DNA of 64,000 nucleotides, from NCBI GenBank assembly GCA_003242735.1, contig QGVH01000007.1, positions 62,001 through 126,000 on the forward strand, read 5' to 3'. Shown piece after piece: positions 61,562-64,000 of the stretch. The notes beneath the pieces are model-generated. The model was not told the DNA's origin. It searched no databases and was given only the letters and a program-made list of their open reading frames with translations. The DNA is from a bacterium (GTDB taxonomy: Bacteria > Gemmatimonadota > Gemmatimonadetes > Longimicrobiales > RSA9). Both the position numbers and the translations under genes were made by a program. Position 1 is the stretch's first letter. Each line of letters starts with the position of its first letter.

Positions 61562-64000
61562 ATGCATTACCTCCGCCTCGCGATTCCTCTCCTGCTGCTG
61601 TTCGCCGCCCCATTGGCGGCGCAGGAGCCGCCCCCGCCGCCGCCCCCCGACACCGCCGCGGTGGCGGCCGACTCGGTGGCCGCGGATTCCGTGCAGCCCG
61701 CCCCCGCGCCGCCCGCCGGCCCGCACCTCGGCCTCAAGCCCATGCCGCGGCCGTTCGACATTCTGTTCCCGCCGCCCCCGGGCCTCGATGCGGTGTGGCT
61801 CCGCCCCCGCTTCGAGGACTGGGCCCGGAGCTGGGCGGAGGCGGTCCGCCGCCGGACGGAACGGGAGCGGCAGGACCGGTGGCTGACCCGGCCGCTCGCG
61901 GAGAAGGCCGCAACGCCGGACACCGTGCCCTACCTGCCGCCGGTGCCCGAGCGCCGGGACACGGCGCGTCAGCGCGAGATCCTCCCGGGCGTCGTCGGCG
62001 AATACGCCGACCTGGGCATGATCATCAACGGCCGCGGCGAGCTCGGCGGGAGCTGGACCCGTACCGAGCCGTGCTTCCCCGGCTTGCAGTTCAACTGCAA
62101 CCCCGGTCTGTTCCCGCACCTCAGGCCGGACATCCAGTTCGGCATCCGGGTGATGGGCACCATCTCCGAGCGCGTCCACGTCAACGTGGACTACGACCAG
62201 CGGCGCGAGTTCGACGCGGCGAACAACATCAACGTCTACTACCAGGGCCTCGAGGACGAGATCCTGCAGCGCCTCGAAGTCGGCGACGTCTCGATCCGGC
62301 TGCCCAACTCCCGGTTCATCACGCAGGGCATCCCTGCGGGCAACTTCGGTTTCCGCGCCGAGGGCCAGCTCGGTCCGATCGACTTCCAGGCCGTCTGGGC
62401 GCAGCAGAAGGGCGACGTCTCGCAGCACCACTTCCAGTTGGACGGCGCCGGGAGCCAGCAGGGGTTCGTCCAGGACCTCGAGATCGTGCTGGACGACGCC
62501 GCCTACGTGAAAGGGCAGTTCTTCTTCCTCGTGGACCCGGACAGCCTGAACGGCGCGCCGCACGTGGACATCCTGCGCCTCCATCCGTCCGACGCGCCGC
62601 CCAGCCTGCGCCCCGCGCCCGGGTCCGTCCTGGTGTTCCGCGACGAGAACGTCTCCCAGCTCAACCCGCAACAGATCGCCCAGCTCGGCTACTTCCAGGC
62701 CAACACGGAGATGCCCGACGGATCGCCGTCGCCGCACTCCGGCCGGTTCCGCCGCCTCATCCTGGGCGAGGACTACCTGGTCCACTCGAGCGGGCTGTGG
62801 ATCATGCTCCGCGTGCCGCTGCGCCGCGACGAGGCGCTCGCCGTCGTCTACACCACGGAGTCCGGCACGCAGGTCGGGACGCCCAACCCGGAGCAGGCGC
62901 CGGCCGGCGAGACGCCCACGTTGCGCCTGATCCGCGGCCCGGAACCCATCCACCAGCCCGGACAGCCCACGTGGAAGTACGAGATGCACCAGGTCTACCG
63001 CCTGGACAGCTCGAGCGGCGTGGAGCTGGGCAGCGTCGAGCTCACCATCTCCCTCGGCGAGCTGTCCGGCGGCATCACGTACCGCGACCACGCGGGACAG
63101 CAGGTCACGTTCCTCAAGCTGCTCGGCATGGACGAGGACGCGCCCGCCGAGCAGGTCGACGCGGTGCGCATCTACCAGCCCGGCCGGGACGTGTTCGGCG
63201 GCGTCTCGCAGGAGGGGCAGATCGGCGGCACGTACATCGTGTTCCCCACGCTGCGCCCCTTCGCCGAGCCGCCGCCCGTGCCCAGCATCGGCCTCAGCGC
63301 CGACGAGGCCCGCGCCATCCTCGGCGCGGATGCCAACACCGTGATCTACGACGACCCCGACCCCCTCAACCGCGACGGCGGCGGCCGGTTCCGCCTCAAC
63401 CTCAAGTACCGTGTCCGGATGGAGGGGCTCATTTCCCAATTCAGCCTCCGCGCGTTCGGCATCCGGGAGGGGAGCGAGCGCATCCTGGTGGACGGCGTCC
63501 CGCTGGTGCGCGGCCAGGACTACACCATCGATTACGACCTCGGGCAGGTCACCCTCACCAACCCGCAGGCCATCTTCGGGACGAACCCCAATGCGCGGAT
63601 CACCGCGACCTACGAACAGAAGTCCCTGTTCCAGATCGCGCCGACCAGCGTGTTCGGCATGAGCACCCGCTACAGCCTGGGCGCACGGGGCGAGCTCAAC
63701 TTCATGGGGCTGTACCAGTCCGAGCGCGCGCTCGTCAACCGGCCCCAGCTCGGGCTCGAGCCGAGCTCCATTTTCCTCGGCGGCGCCAGCGGCCGTCTGG
63801 AGCTGGGCGGCGGGCTGCTGGACCGCATGCTCTCCAGGGTCCCGGGGCTCCGGGTCGGCGGCACGTCGGCGGTGAACGTGAGCGGCGAGGTGGCGATGTC
63901 GCTGCCGAACCCGAACACCATGGGCGACACGTACGTGGACGACTTCGAGGCCACGGACGAGATCCCGGTCATGTTCGAGCGGCACTTCTGGCGCCTCGGC
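61562..64000 (+). CDS. sprA: SprA/Sov-type outer-membrane translocon protein (5' part, runs off the window)
   Basis: An open frame of 813 codons with no stop before the window end. A signal peptide (1-21, ending PLAAQ) is followed by a Pro-rich linker. The SprA N-terminal domain comes next (TISERVHVNVDYDQRREFDAANNINVYY through FQAVWAQQKGDV), then VGDVSIRLPNSRF and further repeats of that domain, and YVDDFEATDEIPVM at the end. SprA (Sov) is the giant beta-barrel channel of the type IX secretion system, usually over 2000 residues. Outside Bacteroidota it also occurs in a few related phyla. The Shine-Dalgarno is weak (GTGGAT). Confidence 0.9.
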   Translation, partial: MHYLRLAIPLLLLFAAPLAAQEPPPPPPPDTAAVAADSVAADSVQPAPAPPAGPHLGLKPMPRPFDILFPPPPGLDAVWLRPRFEDWARSWAEAVRRRTERERQDRWLTRPLAEKAATPDTVPYLPPVPERRDTARQREILPGVVGEYADLGMIINGRGELGGSWTRTEPCFPGLQFNCNPGLFPHLRPDIQFGIRVMGTISERVHVNVDYDQRREFDAANNINVYYQGLEDEILQRLEVGDVSIRLPNSRFITQGIPAGNFGFRAEGQLGPIDFQAVWAQQKGDVSQHHFQLDGAGSQQGFVQDLEIVLDDAAYVKGQFFFLVDPDSLNGAPHVDILRLHPSDAPPSLRPAPGSVLVFRDENVSQLNPQQIAQLGYFQANTEMPDGSPSPHSGRFRRLILGEDYLVHSSGLWIMLRVPLRRDEALAVVYTTESGTQVGTPNPEQAPAGETPTLRLIRGPEPIHQPGQPTWKYEMHQVYRLDSSSGVELGSVELTISLGELSGGITYRDHAGQQVTFLKLLGMDEDAPAEQVDAVRIYQPGRDVFGGVSQEGQIGGTYIVFPTLRPFAEPPPVPSIGLSADEARAILGADANTVIYDDPDPLNRDGGGRFRLNLKYRVRMEGLISQFSLRAFGIREGSERILVDGVPLVRGQDYTIDYDLGQVTLTNPQAIFGTNPNARITATYEQKSLFQIAPTSVFGMSTRYSLGARGELNFMGLYQSERALVNRPQLGLEPSSIFLGGASGRLELGGGLLDRMLSRVPGLRVGGTSAVNVSGEVAMSLPNPNTMGDTYVDDFEATDEIPVMFERHFWRLG

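Overview
The window is very GC-rich (roughly 70 %), densely coded and entirely bacterial. It carries a SprA/Sov-type giant outer-membrane protein, paired LptF/LptG-type permeases (so a diderm with LPS transport), flavin-dependent ThyX, relics of the secreted six-bladed beta-propeller lipoprotein type, and many small envelope proteins. Together these suggest a diderm of the Gemmatimonadota or a close relative; this placement is inference from gene content, since no rRNA or tRNA is present. Codon use is strongly GC3-biased and many starts are GTG. Several promoters of the type TTGnnn-N17-TAnnnT can be read directly, and at least two sit so close to the start codon that leaderless transcripts are expected.

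Layout. 0.1-9.2 kb: MATE exporter, a large secreted M14 carboxypeptidase, a membrane-bound metal-dependent hydrolase, arginine decarboxylase SpeA and two small membrane or secreted proteins. 9.2-14.4 kb: mostly minus strand, with an amidohydrolase lipoprotein, an L,D-transpeptidase with a CheY-like receiver, and an aminotransferase. 14.6-25.5 kb: ApgM-type phosphoglycerate mutase, TPR protein, YdcF, creatininase-family protein, a catalytic/non-catalytic M16 pair, NUDIX hydrolase, an ECF sigma factor followed by a zinc-finger anti-sigma candidate, HolA and a SPOR protein. 25.6-31.9 kb: ANTAR response regulator coupled to an archaemetzincin, small proteins, a GAF histidine kinase and an FAD amine oxidase/protoporphyrinogen-oxidase-like protein. 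31.8-35.3 kb (minus): ECF sigma, anti-sigma, double-PDZ protein and a broken RDD membrane protein. 35.6-44.7 kb: threonine synthase, DksA-like zinc-finger protein, D-aminoacylase-like amidohydrolase, ThyX, Nfu N-domain protein, PepP and a small HExxH protein.

44.8-55.3 kb mixes core metabolism with decay. A frameshifted TetR relic and a histidine kinase precede a structured leader ending in a terminator, then MetH and a homocysteine methyltransferase-MTHFR fusion, which together form a complete one-carbon-to-methionine module. Next comes a gene graveyard: a beta-propeller gene split by an internally deleted IS3-family remnant, with an identical 395-bp host duplication on both sides, and a second beta-propeller gene with three frameshifts and a nonsense codon. 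55.4-64 kb: a DapF-family protein in which both catalytic cysteines are serine, a PafA-like phosphatase lipoprotein, an LptF/LptG-type pair, and the 5' part of sprA, divergently transcribed from overlapping promoters.

The strongest leads are the Ser/Ser DapF homologue, the IS3 remnant with its 395-bp flanking duplication, the metH leader, and the sigma/anti-sigma/double-PDZ operon. I found no CRISPR array, tRNA, rRNA, prophage or recognisable defence system.
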